This document shows, piece by piece, positions 1-8,736 of a stretch of DNA of 54,951 bases. The notes beneath the pieces were generated by a model. That model was not told where the DNA came from. It made no database searches and saw nothing but the letters and a program-made list of their open reading frames with translations. Source of the DNA: CAIKZZ01 sp035604595 (GTDB taxonomy: Bacteria; Pseudomonadota; Gammaproteobacteria; Steroidobacterales; Steroidobacteraceae). The stretch covers positions 1 to 54,951 of the forward strand of contig DATNIE010000027.1 in NCBI GenBank assembly GCA_035604595.1. Reading direction: 5' to 3'. How positions within the stretch are numbered: the stretch's first letter is position 1; each line of letters starts with the position of its first letter. The position numbers were made by a program, and so were the translations under genes.

Positions 1-1
1 G

Positions 2-1078
2 GCGCCGCCCGCCGCGCCCCCGCCCGCCGCGCCCCCGCCACCGGTTCGCGCGCCCGCGTCTGCGGTACCCGCCGCGGCCGCCGCGGCCGGCGAGGCCGCG
101 CTCCCCGCGCAGCCGCGGTCGGAGATCGTCGCGGGGCTCGCGCCGGTCGAGGAGGTGGGTTTCGCGCGCGCCTACGCGAGTCCGTCGGTGCGACTGATCG
201 CGCGCGAGCTCGGGGTCGACCTTGCGCTGCTGACCGGCGGCGGCCCGAAGGGCCGCATCACGCACGCCGACGTCAAGGCATGGGTCAAGCGGGCACTGAC
301 GGGCGGTGGCGAGGCGGCGCGCGCGCCGGCCGCCGCGCTGCCGCGCGTGCCGGTCGTCGATTTCGCGAAGTTCGGCCCGGTCGACGTGCAGCCCCTGACG
401 CGCATACAGCGCATCTCGGGACCGCGGCTGCAGGCGAGCTGGGTCAACCTGCCGCATGTCACGCAGTTCGACGAGGCCGACATCACCGCGCTCGAGGAGG
501 CGCGGGCGCGACTGAAACAGAAGGCACTCGATGAGGGGATCAAGCTGACGCCGCTGGCATTCATCCTGCGCGCCTGCGTGCGGGTGCTGCCGCAGTTTCC
601 GCGTTTCAACGCCTCGCTCGATGCGGACGGCGAGAACCTGGTCTTCAAGAAGTACCTGCACCTCGGCTTCGCGGCGGATACGCCGAACGGCCTGGTCGTA
701 CCAGTGATGCGGGACGCCGACCGCCGGGACGTGTACGAGATCGCGCGCGAGCTGGGCGTGCTCTCCGAGAAGGCGCGGGCGGGCAAGCTGAGCGCAGCGG
801 ACATGCAGGGCGGGTGCTTCACGATCTCGAGCCTCGGCGGGATTGGCGGCACCGCGTTCACCCCGATCATCAACGCGCCTGAAGTGGCGATCCTCGGCGT
901 GTCCCGCTCGAGCCTGAAGCCCGTATTCGTCGACGGCCAGTTCGTGCCGCGGCTGATGCTGCCGCTGTCCCTGTCGTACGATCACCGCGTGATCGACGGG
1001 GCCGAGGCGGCACGCTTCACGACCGCGCTGGCGGCGGCGCTCGCCGACGTGCGCGGCCTGCTCGAAGCCGTCCTGTGA
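2..1078 (+). CDS. aceF: Dihydrolipoamide acetyltransferase (pyruvate dehydrogenase E2), 5' end outside the window
   Basis: E2 core of the pyruvate dehydrogenase complex, which transfers acetyl groups from lipoamide to CoA in the cytoplasm. The frame is open from base 2 without a stop, so the gene is cut by the window edge. The first ~50 codons are an Ala/Pro-rich linker, typical between lipoyl and binding domains. A peripheral subunit-binding domain follows (YASPSVRLIARELGVDL, then GRITHADV). The C-terminal catalytic acyltransferase domain ends with the active-site motif SYDHRVIDG (His and Asp). The lipoyl domain(s) must lie upstream. A GTG at 155 is in frame but is not the true start, because the linker continues before it. 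The stop overlaps the start of lpd by 4 bases, so the two are translationally coupled. Confidence 0.93.
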   Translation, partial: APPAAPPPAAPPPPVRAPASAVPAAAAAAGEAALPAQPRSEIVAGLAPVEEVGFARAYASPSVRLIARELGVDLALLTGGGPKGRITHADVKAWVKRALTGGGEAARAPAAALPRVPVVDFAKFGPVDVQPLTRIQRISGPRLQASWVNLPHVTQFDEADITALEEARARLKQKALDEGIKLTPLAFILRACVRVLPQFPRFNASLDADGENLVFKKYLHLGFAADTPNGLVVPVMRDADRRDVYEIARELGVLSEKARAGKLSAADMQGGCFTISSLGGIGGTAFTPIINAPEVAILGVSRSSLKPVFVDGQFVPRLMLPLSLSYDHRVIDGAEAARFTTALAAALADVRGLLEAVL

Positions 1079-2841
1079 GCGCGACGCGGCCGGCCGGACG
1101 CGAGGTTCGGGTTCCCGCGCTCGGTGACTTCAAGGACGTGCCCGTGATCGCGGTGCTCATCGCTCCCGGGCAAACCGTCGGCGAGAACGATCCGCTCGTC
1201 ACACTCGAAAGCGACAAGGCCACGATGGACGTGCCGGCGCCGTTCGCCGGCACGGTGCGCGAGGTGCTGGTCAAAGTCGGCGATCGCGTCGCCGAGGGCA
1301 CGCTGCTCGCGCTCGTGGCCGGCTCGGCAGCCGATCCGCCGCCCGCGGTGGGCAGCGGCGCCACGGTCCGCATACCGCACGTCGTGGACCCGCTCGCCGC
1401 GACGTCGGTCACCGCCACGGCCGAGCCGGCCGCCGACGTCGTGCTGCCGCTCGTGGTCCTCGGCGCCGGGCCCGGGGGCTACACCGCGGCGTTTCGCGCC
1501 GCCGACCTCGGCATGAAGGTGGGTCTCATCGAGCGCCGGCCGACGCTCGGAGGCGTGTGCCTGAACGTCGGCTGCATCCCGTCGAAGGCACTGCTGCACG
1601 CGGCCAAGGTCATCGAAGACGCGGCCTCGATGGCGAACTTCGGCGTCACCTTCGGCTCACCGCAGATCGACCTCGCCCGCTTGAGCGCCTGGAAACGCCG
1701 CATCGTCAGCCGGCTGACGTCGGGCCTCAATTCGCTCGCCAAGCAGCGCAAGGTCGAGGTGCTGCGCGGGGAAGGCCGCTTCGTGGGGCCGCGCCGGATC
1801 GCCGTGACGGGCGAATCGGGCACCAGGATCGTCGGCTTCGAGCAATGCATCGTGGCGGCGGGCTCGGAGGCGATCGGCCTGCCGGGCGCTCCCGCCGATC
1901 CGCGCATCATGGACTCGACCAGCGCACTCGAACTCGACGGCCTTCCGGCGCGCCTGCTGGTCGTTGGCGGCGGAATCATCGGCCTCGAGATGGCCTGCGT
2001 GTACGCAGCGCTCGGCTCGCGTGTCACGGTCGTCGAATTGCTGCCGGGACTGATGCCTGGATGCGACCGCGACCTGGTGCGGCCGCTCGAGAAGCGCCTG
2101 CGCGGCACGTACGAGGCCATCTACCTCGGCACCAGGGTCGCCGGCATTGACGCGAGCGCAGCTGCTCTTCGGGTCAGCTTCGAGGGCGCCGGAGCACCGG
2201 CTCCGCAGGACTACGACAAGGTCCTGGTCGCCGTCGGCCGCCGACCGAGCGGTCGCAGCGTTGGCGCCGAGGCCGCCGGCATCCACGTCGACGAGCGCGG
2301 GTTCATACCGGTGGATCAGCAGCTGCGCACCAATGTCCCGCACATCTTCGCAATCGGCGACATCGCCGGCGCCCCGATGCTGGCGCACAAGGCGAGTCAC
2401 GAGGGCAAGGTGGCCGCCGAGGTGGCGGCGGGCCAGAAGCGCGCCTTCGATGCGCGGGTGATTCCGTCGGTCGCCTACACCGACCCGGAGGTCGCGTGGG
2501 TTGGATTGACCGAGACCGAGGCCGAGGCGCAGGGCATCCGAATAGGCAAGGGCGCCTTCCCGTGGATCGCCTCGGGCCGCTCGCTTGCGCTCAATCGCGA
2601 GGAAGGCTTCACCAAGCTGCTGTTCGATCCGGATACGCACCGCGTGCTCGGGGCCGGGATCGTCGGGAGCAACGCGGGCGACCTGATCTCGGAGGTGGCG
2701 CTCGCAATCGAGATGGGCGCCGATGCGGCCGACATCGGGTTGACGGTGCACCCGCACCCGACGCTGTCCGAGACGGTTGCATTCGCGGCCGAAGCCTTCG
2801 AAGGAACGCTGACCGACCTGTATCTGCCGAAGAAGGCCTGA
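1075..2841 (+). CDS. lpdA: Dihydrolipoyl dehydrogenase (E3) with N-terminal lipoyl domain
   Basis: FAD enzyme that reoxidises dihydrolipoamide of the pyruvate dehydrogenase complex using NAD+. The 588-residue protein is longer than a plain E3 (~470) because residues ~9-82 form a lipoyl domain with the acceptor lysine in ESDKATMDV (K48). A short linker leads to the FAD-binding GAGPGG motif (~130). The redox-active disulfide is GGVCLNVGCIPSK (C162 and C167). The NAD-binding site is VVGGGIIGLEMA, and the catalytic His-Glu motif HPHPTLSET lies near the C terminus. The GTG start sits in the aceF stop as GTGA. Lipoyl-E3 fusions are known in Neisseria, Xanthomonas and relatives. Confidence 0.95.
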   Translation: MSATRPAGREVRVPALGDFKDVPVIAVLIAPGQTVGENDPLVTLESDKATMDVPAPFAGTVREVLVKVGDRVAEGTLLALVAGSAADPPPAVGSGATVRIPHVVDPLAATSVTATAEPAADVVLPLVVLGAGPGGYTAAFRAADLGMKVGLIERRPTLGGVCLNVGCIPSKALLHAAKVIEDAASMANFGVTFGSPQIDLARLSAWKRRIVSRLTSGLNSLAKQRKVEVLRGEGRFVGPRRIAVTGESGTRIVGFEQCIVAAGSEAIGLPGAPADPRIMDSTSALELDGLPARLLVVGGGIIGLEMACVYAALGSRVTVVELLPGLMPGCDRDLVRPLEKRLRGTYEAIYLGTRVAGIDASAAALRVSFEGAGAPAPQDYDKVLVAVGRRPSGRSVGAEAAGIHVDERGFIPVDQQLRTNVPHIFAIGDIAGAPMLAHKASHEGKVAAEVAAGQKRAFDARVIPSVAYTDPEVAWVGLTETEAEAQGIRIGKGAFPWIASGRSLALNREEGFTKLLFDPDTHRVLGAGIVGSNAGDLISEVALAIEMGADAADIGLTVHPHPTLSETVAFAAEAFEGTLTDLYLPKKA

Positions 2842-2869
2842 TCGGCCGAACGCGGGCCGCCGTGCACCG

Positions 2870-4240
2870 TCAGGCGCTGGCCGCACGCGTGAGCGGAATG
2901 CCGAGCACGACCCGAAGGCCGGGACCCGCGTCTGACATCTCGAGGCGCGCCTGGTGCAGCCGCGCCACCGCCGCGACCAGAGACAGGCCGAGCCCGGATC
3001 CGGGGAGCCCCGAACTGCCTGGCAGGCGGCGGAAGCGCTGGGTCGCGAGCTCGCGGTACTCCACCGGAATTCCCGGGCCTGCGTCCCGGACCTCGAGCCG
3101 TGCCAGACCCGCGTCGCGCCGCACCGTGACCAGAATCGGCGTCCCGCGGCCGTACTTGAGCGCGTTGTCGAGCAGGTTCGCGAGCGCCTGTGCCAGCAGC
3201 TGGCGGTGGCCGCGGACGACGAGCCCGGGCTCGATCGCGACGGTGAGCTGGCCCGGTTCCGCCACCGGCTGGTAGAAGTCGGCGAGCTCGGTCGCGACGG
3301 CACTGAGATTCACATCCTCGAGCGGCGCGGTGCCGGACTCGGCCAGGGCGATGCGCAGCAGTCCCTGCAGCGTCGTCCCGAGCCGGTCGATCTCCGCGAG
3401 CACGGCCTCGGTCGCGGCCGCCTGCTCCGGATCGACGGCGGTCCGCCGCGCATCCTGCGCCGCGCCGCGAATCCGGTTCAGATGGCCGCGCAGGTCATGC
3501 GCCGTGCTGTCGAGCACCGCGCGCAGCGTCGTCGTCAGGGATTCGACGCGCGCCAGCAGGTCGTTGAACCGCGACACCAGCGTGTCGATCTCATCGCCGC
3601 TGCCGGTCAGCGCCAGTCGCTCGCCGAGACTGCCGGAGGCGATGCGTCCGGCACTGTCCCCGATTGCATGAGCGGCCCGCGCAATGCGCCGGCCCAGCCA
3701 CCAGCCGGAGAACAGGCCGAACAGCACCGTGACGACCACCGCCCACGCAATGCTGCGCAGCATGACTGCGCGGAACGCTCCCCGGTCCTGGACGTCGTGG
3801 CCGACCAGCAGCCGGAATCCCCCGCCGAGCTCGACGACCCGCGCCCGGATGCGCCGGCTCGCATTGGCGTCGCCCCGGGTGACGGCGACCTCGAATTCCG
3901 CCCACCCGCCGGGCTGCACGGCGAGCTCGGGCAGCACGACGACGTTGCCGGCGAGGAAGTCGCCCCGCGGTCCGCGCAGCTCGTAGACCCCGCCGCGCAC
4001 CCACGGATCCTCGGCGCGGTCGGCGATGGCGGTGACGAACGCGTCGAGATCGCGGTCGCGATAGTCCTCGGCGAGGCCCTGGGCCTCGAGCGCGATCAGC
4101 TGATCGCCTTCGGTCGCAATGATGCGCGAGGTGACGAAATACACGCCGCCGAGCACCGCGACCATCGCGACCGCGAGCAGCATGCCGTGCAGCAGCGCGA
4201 GCCGAGCGATCGACGAGCGCGCGAAAATGACGAGAGCCAC
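2870..4240 (-). CDS. Sensor histidine kinase (HAMP, HisKA, HATPase)
   Basis: Membrane sensor kinase of a two-component system, 456 residues. Transmembrane segments are near residues 12-38 and 163-185, enclosing a ~120-residue periplasmic sensor region. A HAMP region follows (~182-236). The phosphorylated histidine is H248 in DSTAHDLRGHLNRIR. The ATP-binding domain shows the N box NLLDNALKYG and G boxes DAGPGIP and GSGLGLSL. The gene lies 11 bases downstream of its response regulator, so they form an operon. The signal is not identifiable from sequence. It converges with lpdA across a 28-base gap that has no terminator-like T run. Confidence 0.9.
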   Translation of the reverse strand: MALVIFARSSIARLALLHGMLLAVAMVAVLGGVYFVTSRIIATEGDQLIALEAQGLAEDYRDRDLDAFVTAIADRAEDPWVRGGVYELRGPRGDFLAGNVVVLPELAVQPGGWAEFEVAVTRGDANASRRIRARVVELGGGFRLLVGHDVQDRGAFRAVMLRSIAWAVVVTVLFGLFSGWWLGRRIARAAHAIGDSAGRIASGSLGERLALTGSGDEIDTLVSRFNDLLARVESLTTTLRAVLDSTAHDLRGHLNRIRGAAQDARRTAVDPEQAAATEAVLAEIDRLGTTLQGLLRIALAESGTAPLEDVNLSAVATELADFYQPVAEPGQLTVAIEPGLVVRGHRQLLAQALANLLDNALKYGRGTPILVTVRRDAGLARLEVRDAGPGIPVEYRELATQRFRRLPGSSGLPGSGLGLSLVAAVARLHQARLEMSDAGPGLRVVLGIPLTRAASA

Positions 4241-4251
4241 GCCGCGGCTGC

Positions 4252-4929
4252 TTAAGCGTCTTCAGTGAGCGTGTAGCCAGCGCCGCGCACGGTGTGCAGC
4301 AGCTGTCGCTCGAAGCCCTTGTCGATGGCCTGCCGGAGCCGGCTGATGTGCACGTCGATCACGTTGGTCTTGGGGTCGAAGTGATAGTCCCACACGCCCT
4401 CGAGGATCATCGTGCGCGTGACTACCTGACCGGCGTGGCGCATCAGGAACTCGAGTAGCTGGAACTCGCGGGCGGTCAGATCTATCTTTCGACCAGCGCG
4501 CGTGACCCGCCGCGCGCGGGCGTCGAGCTCAAGGTCCGCGATCAACAGCTTGCTGATGGAGCCGGACTCGCGCTGGCGACGGGCGAGCGCATCCAGGCGG
4601 GCTGCAAGCTCCTCGAGGTGATAGGGCTTGGCGAGGTAATCGTCACCGCCCGCCCGCAGTCCCTGGATGCGCTCGTCGACCTCATCGAGCGCGCTCAGGA
4701 TCAGAATCGGCACCCCGCTGCCGGTTGCCCGCAGCCGCTTGACGATCTCGAGCCCGTCTAGCCGGGGCAGCATGCGGTCGAGGATCAGGACGTCGTAGCT
4801 GCCGGTCTCGGCGGCCTTGAGCCCGCCATCGCCATCGAAGACCTGCTCTATGACGTGACCGAGTTCACGGAGCCCCTTGGCAAGGTACTCGCTGGCGCGC
4901 CGGTCGTCCTCCACAAGCAGGATCTTCAT
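4252..4929 (-). CDS. Response regulator, OmpR/PhoB family
   Basis: Cytoplasmic DNA-binding regulator, 225 residues, the family's usual length. The receiver domain shows the acidic pair EDD at residues 7-9, phospho-acceptor D51 in LILDRMLP and K101 in YLAKPYHLEEL. The C-terminal winged helix includes LTAREFQLLEFL and NVIDVHISRLRQAID. It is first in an operon with the downstream histidine kinase. Upstream, in the divergent intergenic region, is a CTTAA direct repeat with 10-base period (4996-5010) that could be its own operator. Overall it resembles CusR/QseB/PmrA-type regulators, but the subfamily cannot be fixed from sequence alone. Confidence 0.93.
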   Translation of the reverse strand: MKILLVEDDRRASEYLAKGLRELGHVIEQVFDGDGGLKAAETGSYDVLILDRMLPRLDGLEIVKRLRATGSGVPILILSALDEVDERIQGLRAGGDDYLAKPYHLEELAARLDALARRQRESGSISKLLIADLELDARARRVTRAGRKIDLTAREFQLLEFLMRHAGQVVTRTMILEGVWDYHFDPKTNVIDVHISRLRQAIDKGFERQLLHTVRGAGYTLTEDA

Positions 4930-4995
4930 GAGGCCCTCTGAAAGGCCAAGGATACGGCAACTCGCAATGGCCGGCGGTGGCCGGCGAAAGCCAAC

Positions 4996-5010
4996 CTTAA
5001 GGACTCTTAA
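4996..5010. promoter_or_regulatory. Candidate OmpR-family operator, CTTAA direct repeat
   Basis: CTTAA occurs at 4996-5000 and again at 5006-5010, a 10-base period, in an otherwise GC-rich stretch. OmpR-family regulators bind tandem half sites about one helical turn apart. The PmrA box (CTTAA-type half sites separated by five bases, period 11) is the closest known pattern. The repeat lies between the response regulator gene and a divergent small secreted-protein gene, so it could control both. Binding is inferred. Confidence 0.45.
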
Positions 5011-5056
5011 CGCCCCCGTAAGGCGCCGCTCGCGCCGCTCAGGCTAGTCTCGTGGC

Positions 5057-5437
5057 GTGAAACGAAAGCCTTGGCCGTGGACTCGTGTCGGCGCGCCCGT
5101 GCCACGCCCAGCGCGGTCGTTGCTGACGGGTGGCGCCGCGCTGCTGCTTGCGCTCGGGACGCTCGCAAGTGCCGGAGCGGGCGCCGCGGCCCCCCCCGAG
5201 CCTGCGCCGCGTCCGGCCACCGCCGCCGACTGCGAGAGCCTCATGCACCAGTTCGACGTCGCCTGGCCCGCGCACCGCGAAAGCGCCCGCGCCGCGTCGG
5301 CGCACCAGAGCCGCGACCTCGGCGAGACCGACTGCAAGCAGGGCCGCTACACGGATGGGGTGCATCAGCTGCGACGTGCACTGCACGACATAGGCGTCAA
5401 GCCGGTCAAGGGCGTGGCCGCGCCGGCCCACCACTGA
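5057..5437 (+). CDS. Small secreted hypothetical protein
   Basis: A 126-residue protein starting at GTG. It has a basic N terminus followed by a hydrophobic signal stretch (LLTGGAALLLALGTLASAGAG) and a likely cleavage site after the Ala-rich end near residue 45. The mature part contains two cysteines (in ADCESL and TDCKQG) and the conserved-looking segments CESLMHQFDVAWPAHR and GRYTDGVHQLRRALHDIG. No family was recognised. It is divergent from the two-component operon and shares its upstream region, so it may be a target of that regulator. Its 3' end overlaps nth convergently by 32 bases. It is likely real because of the signal peptide and position. Confidence 0.6.
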   Translation: MKRKPWPWTRVGAPVPRPARSLLTGGAALLLALGTLASAGAGAAAPPEPAPRPATAADCESLMHQFDVAWPAHRESARAASAHQSRDLGETDCKQGRYTDGVHQLRRALHDIGVKPVKGVAAPAHH

Positions 5438-6083
5438 CGGCGCCGCCGGGCGCCTTCGTCTTCGGGCGGAACGCGCACTCGCTGCGCACGACGCAGCGCC
5501 AGCACTCTGGCCGGCGCGCCTTGCACGTGTAACGCCCGAGCAGGATCAGCCAATGATGCGCGTGCCCAAGGTACTCGCCGGGCACGGCCTCGAGGAGCTG
5601 TTTCTCGACCGCACCGACCGTGCGTCCCGGTCCGAGTCCGGTCCGGTTGGCGACCCGGAAGATGTGGGTATCGACCGCGATCGTCGGCTCGCCGAACACG
5701 CAATTCAAGATCACGTTGGCGGTCTTGCGACCGACACCGGCGAGCGCCTCGAGCGCAGCCCGGTCCCGCGGCACCTGACCGCCGTGGCGCTCGATCAGCA
5801 TCCGGCTGGTCGCGATGATGTTCTCGGCCTTCGAGTTGTAAAGGCCGATCGTCCGCACGTAGCGCTTCAGTCCGTCAACGCCGAGCGCAACAATGGCCTC
5901 GGGCGTGTTGGCGACGGCAAACAGCTTGGCGGTGACCTGGTTGACGCTCTTGTCGGTGGCCTGGGCGGAGAGGATCACCGCCACCAGCAGCTCGAACGGC
6001 GTCGACCAATGAAGTTCGGTCGTCGGCGTCGGGTTCTCGGCCTTGAGCCGGGCGAAGAATGCGCGGCGCCGCGCCGGCGTCAT
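5406..6083 (-). CDS. nth: Endonuclease III
   Basis: Base-excision repair DNA glycosylase/AP lyase for oxidised pyrimidines. The protein has 225 residues. The helix-hairpin-helix LAGVGRKTANVILN carries the catalytic lysine, and VDTHIFRVANR carries the catalytic aspartate. The C terminus has the [4Fe-4S] loop with spacing C-x6-C-x2-C-x5-C (CKARRPECWRCVVRSEC). A short Pro/Gly-rich tail follows. Its ATG overlaps the stop of the rnfB-like gene by 4 bases, so it is translated from the metG-side operon order rnfB-nth, an arrangement common in Gammaproteobacteria. Confidence 0.96.
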   Translation of the reverse strand: MTPARRRAFFARLKAENPTPTTELHWSTPFELLVAVILSAQATDKSVNQVTAKLFAVANTPEAIVALGVDGLKRYVRTIGLYNSKAENIIATSRMLIERHGGQVPRDRAALEALAGVGRKTANVILNCVFGEPTIAVDTHIFRVANRTGLGPGRTVGAVEKQLLEAVPGEYLGHAHHWLILLGRYTCKARRPECWRCVVRSECAFRPKTKAPGGAVSGGPARPRP

Positions 6084-6637
6084 GACCGCGCCCCGGCAGG
6101 CGGGCCACGCGACTCGAGCCGCGCGGCCCGCGCGGCGGCGAGGCCGGCGCTGCGGGACTGGTGGGCCGCGTAGCGGATCCGGTATTGGGCCGCGCGCCGC
6201 CGAATTGCGTTCATTGGCAGCGGCTCGGGCTCAAGATCAACGAGTGCGATGCAGTCGACCGGGCACGGCGGCAGGCAGAGCTCGCAACCGGAGCACTCGG
6301 TTGAGATCACCGTGTGCAGCTGGCGGTGCGCGCCGACGATCGCATCGACCGGGCAAGCCGGCAGGCATTTGGCACAGCCGATGCACACCGTCTCGTCGAT
6401 CACCGCGACCCGCGGCGGGCCCTCAACGCCGAAGGCGGCGCTCACAGGCTTGGCGGGCCGGCCGAGCAGGGCGGCGAGCGTGGCTGCGGTCGCGGCCCCG
6501 CCCGGCGGACACTGGTCGATATCGGCGTCCCCGACCGCGAGCGCCTCGGCGTAGGGCCGGCACCCGGCGTAGCCGCAGCGTGTGCATTGCGTCTGCGGCA
6601 GCACCTCATCGAGCCGGTCGGCGAGCGTCGCGCCCAC
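6080..6637 (-). CDS. rnfB: RnfB-like iron-sulfur protein
   Basis: Ferredoxin-type electron carrier related to the B subunit of the Rnf/Rsx complex, 185 residues. Near the N terminus is the four-cysteine cluster domain (QCTRCGYAGC, then DQCPPGG). Two 4Fe-4S motifs follow: CIGCAKCLPACPVD and CSGCELCLPPCPVD. The N-terminal hydrophobic anchor of canonical RnfB is absent and no rnfA, C, D, G or E lies nearby. It is therefore a stand-alone version whose partner is unknown. It overlaps nth by 4 bases and starts 4 bases after the metG stop, consistent with one transcript. Confidence 0.85.
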   Translation of the reverse strand: MGATLADRLDEVLPQTQCTRCGYAGCRPYAEALAVGDADIDQCPPGGAATAATLAALLGRPAKPVSAAFGVEGPPRVAVIDETVCIGCAKCLPACPVDAIVGAHRQLHTVISTECSGCELCLPPCPVDCIALVDLEPEPLPMNAIRRRAAQYRIRYAAHQSRSAGLAAARAARLESRGPPAGARS

Positions 6638-6641
6638 GGCG

Positions 6642-8681
6642 CTACTTCACGCGCATCCCCGGTGCGGCGCCGGCATCGGGGCCGACCAGGAACAGCGCGG
6701 GACCCCCGTCGCCGGCTGCGAGCACCATCGCCTGGGACACCCCGAAGCGCATCGTTCGGGGTTTGAGGTTCGCGACCACGACGACCTGGCGGCCGACCAG
6801 CTGCTCGGGTCGGTAGGCGCTGCGAATACCGGCGAACACCGTGCGCAGCTCGCTGCCGAGGTCGACCGTGAGCTTCAAGAGCTTGTCGGCACCCTCGACG
6901 AGGTCCGCCGCGACGATCCGCGCGATCCTGAGGTCGAGCCGGGCGAATTCCTCGATGCTGATCTCGCCAGCCGCCCCGCCGGCCGTGATCGCCGGCGCGC
7001 CAGCCGGCACTGCGGCCGTGACCGCGGGCGGTGCCGCGGGCGAGTCGGGCGCGGCCGCGTCCGGCTGCACCAGTGTCGCCACGATCTTTGGATCGAGGCG
7101 CGTGGCGAGCGGCTCGTAGGCCCCGAGCTCAGTGCCGAGCAGCGGCGCGGTGACCTCGTCCCAGTGAGCGAACGGCCGCCCGAGGAACCGCCCGGCGCGC
7201 TCCGCGAGCGCCGGCAGCACCGGCTCGAGGTAGAGCAGCAGTGCGCGAAACAGGTTCAGGCCCTGCGTGCAGACGGCCTTTACATCCGCCGCCCGCGCCG
7301 GGTCCTTGGCGAGGCTCCACGGCTTGCGTGCGTCGATGTACTGATTGGCCCTGTCGGCGAGTGCGGCGATCTCGCGGACCGCCGCCGCGAAATCGCGGCC
7401 TTCGTACAGATCGGCGATCCGCAGGCGGGCCGCGGCGAACTCCGCATAGAGCTCCGGCTCGGGCAGCGCCGCGGCGAGCCGCCCGCCGCCGCGCGCGATG
7501 AACCCGGCGCAGCGGCTTGCGATGTTGACGAGCTTGCCGACGACGTCGGAGTTGTAGCGGCTCACGAAGTCATCGAGCGACAGGTCGATGTCATCGATTC
7601 CCGGCCCCAGCTTGGCGGCGAAATAGTAGCGCAGTGGTTCGGGCGGCAAGCGGTCGAGGTAGTGCCGGCCATTGATGAACGTGCCGCGGGACTTCGACAT
7701 CTTGTGGCCGTTCACGGTCAGGAATCCGTGGGCGTGCACGGCGGTCGGCCGCCGGAAACCGGCGCCGGTCAGCACCGCCGGCCAGAACAGCGTATGGAAA
7801 TAGAGTATGTCCTTGCCGATGAAGTGACGGAGCTCGGCATCGCTGCCGGCGCTCCACCAGGCGTCCCAGTCGAGGCCGCGCACGCGGGCGAGCACGAGGC
7901 TTGCGGCCATGTAGCCGACCGGCGCGTCGAGCCACACGTAGAAGAACTTGCCGGGATGCCCCGGGATCTCGAAGCCGAAGTAGGGCGCGTCGCGGGAGAT
8001 GTCCCAGTCCCTGAGCCCCGCATCGAACCACTCGTCGAGCTTGTTGGCGACGCTGGCGTCGAGCGCGCCGGACCGGGTCCACTCGCGGAGCATCGGCTCG
8101 AAGGCGCCCAGTCGGACGAACAGGTGCTCCGACTCGCGCTCGACGGGCCGGGTGCCGCTGAGGACCGACACCGGGTCGATCAGCTCCGCCGGGGTGTAGC
8201 TCGCGCCGCACACCTCGCAGCTGTCCCCGTACTGGTCCTTGGCGCCACAGCGTGGGCAGGTACCCTTGACGTAGCGGTCCGGCAGGAACATACGCGCCTG
8301 GGCGTCATAGGCCTGGAGGATCGTGCGTCGCGTGATGTACCCGCCGGCGTCGAGCGCATTGAACAGCCGCTCGGTCAGCTCGCGGTTCTCCACGCTGTGC
8401 GTCGTGTGGAACAGGTCGTGGTGGACCAGGAAGTCCGCGTACGTGGCGCGGTGCTCGGCGTCGATGCCGGCGATCAGCGCCTCGGGTGTCGTGCCCTCGG
8501 CCAGCGCCTTCAGCATGATGGGGGTACCGTGCGTGTCGTCGGCGCAGACGTACACGCAGTCCTGGCCCCGCAGCCGCTGGAAGCGCACCCAGATGTCAGT
8601 CTGCACGGCCTCGAGGATGTGGCCGAGGTGCAGTGGACCGTTGGCGTAGGGCAGGGCGCTGGTGACGAGAATGCGGCGCAT
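6642..8681 (-). CDS. metG: Methionyl-tRNA synthetase
   Basis: Class I aminoacyl-tRNA synthetase charging tRNA-Met, 679 residues, close to the E. coli enzyme. The HIGH motif is in ANGPLHLGHIL near residue 15. A zinc-type cysteine cluster (CPRCGAKDQYGDSCEVCG) lies in the connective domain, and the KMSKS loop is in NGHKMSKSRGTF. The C-terminal ~110 residues form a tRNA-binding OB-fold domain (EFARLDLRIARIV, then VVVVANLKPRTMRFGVSQAM). An Ala/Pro-rich linker joins it to the body. rnfB follows after 4 bases. Confidence 0.97.
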   Translation of the reverse strand: MRRILVTSALPYANGPLHLGHILEAVQTDIWVRFQRLRGQDCVYVCADDTHGTPIMLKALAEGTTPEALIAGIDAEHRATYADFLVHHDLFHTTHSVENRELTERLFNALDAGGYITRRTILQAYDAQARMFLPDRYVKGTCPRCGAKDQYGDSCEVCGASYTPAELIDPVSVLSGTRPVERESEHLFVRLGAFEPMLREWTRSGALDASVANKLDEWFDAGLRDWDISRDAPYFGFEIPGHPGKFFYVWLDAPVGYMAASLVLARVRGLDWDAWWSAGSDAELRHFIGKDILYFHTLFWPAVLTGAGFRRPTAVHAHGFLTVNGHKMSKSRGTFINGRHYLDRLPPEPLRYYFAAKLGPGIDDIDLSLDDFVSRYNSDVVGKLVNIASRCAGFIARGGGRLAAALPEPELYAEFAAARLRIADLYEGRDFAAAVREIAALADRANQYIDARKPWSLAKDPARAADVKAVCTQGLNLFRALLLYLEPVLPALAERAGRFLGRPFAHWDEVTAPLLGTELGAYEPLATRLDPKIVATLVQPDAAAPDSPAAPPAVTAAVPAGAPAITAGGAAGEISIEEFARLDLRIARIVAADLVEGADKLLKLTVDLGSELRTVFAGIRSAYRPEQLVGRQVVVVANLKPRTMRFGVSQAMVLAAGDGGPALFLVGPDAGAAPGMRVK

Positions 8682-8736
8682 GGGGATCCGGACGGACGGC
8701 GGGCGGCAAATTATGCCAGCCGCCCCCGGGTGGCGC

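Noticed and set aside
2..154. Ala/Pro-rich repeats at the left edge as a DNA repeat element
   Set aside because: They read in frame with aceF as the usual interdomain linker.
1657..3303. Long minus-strand frame opposite lpdA and the kinase end
   Set aside because: Arg/Ala/Ser-rich translation without motifs, opposite a clear lpdA; high GC produces long empty frames on the other strand.
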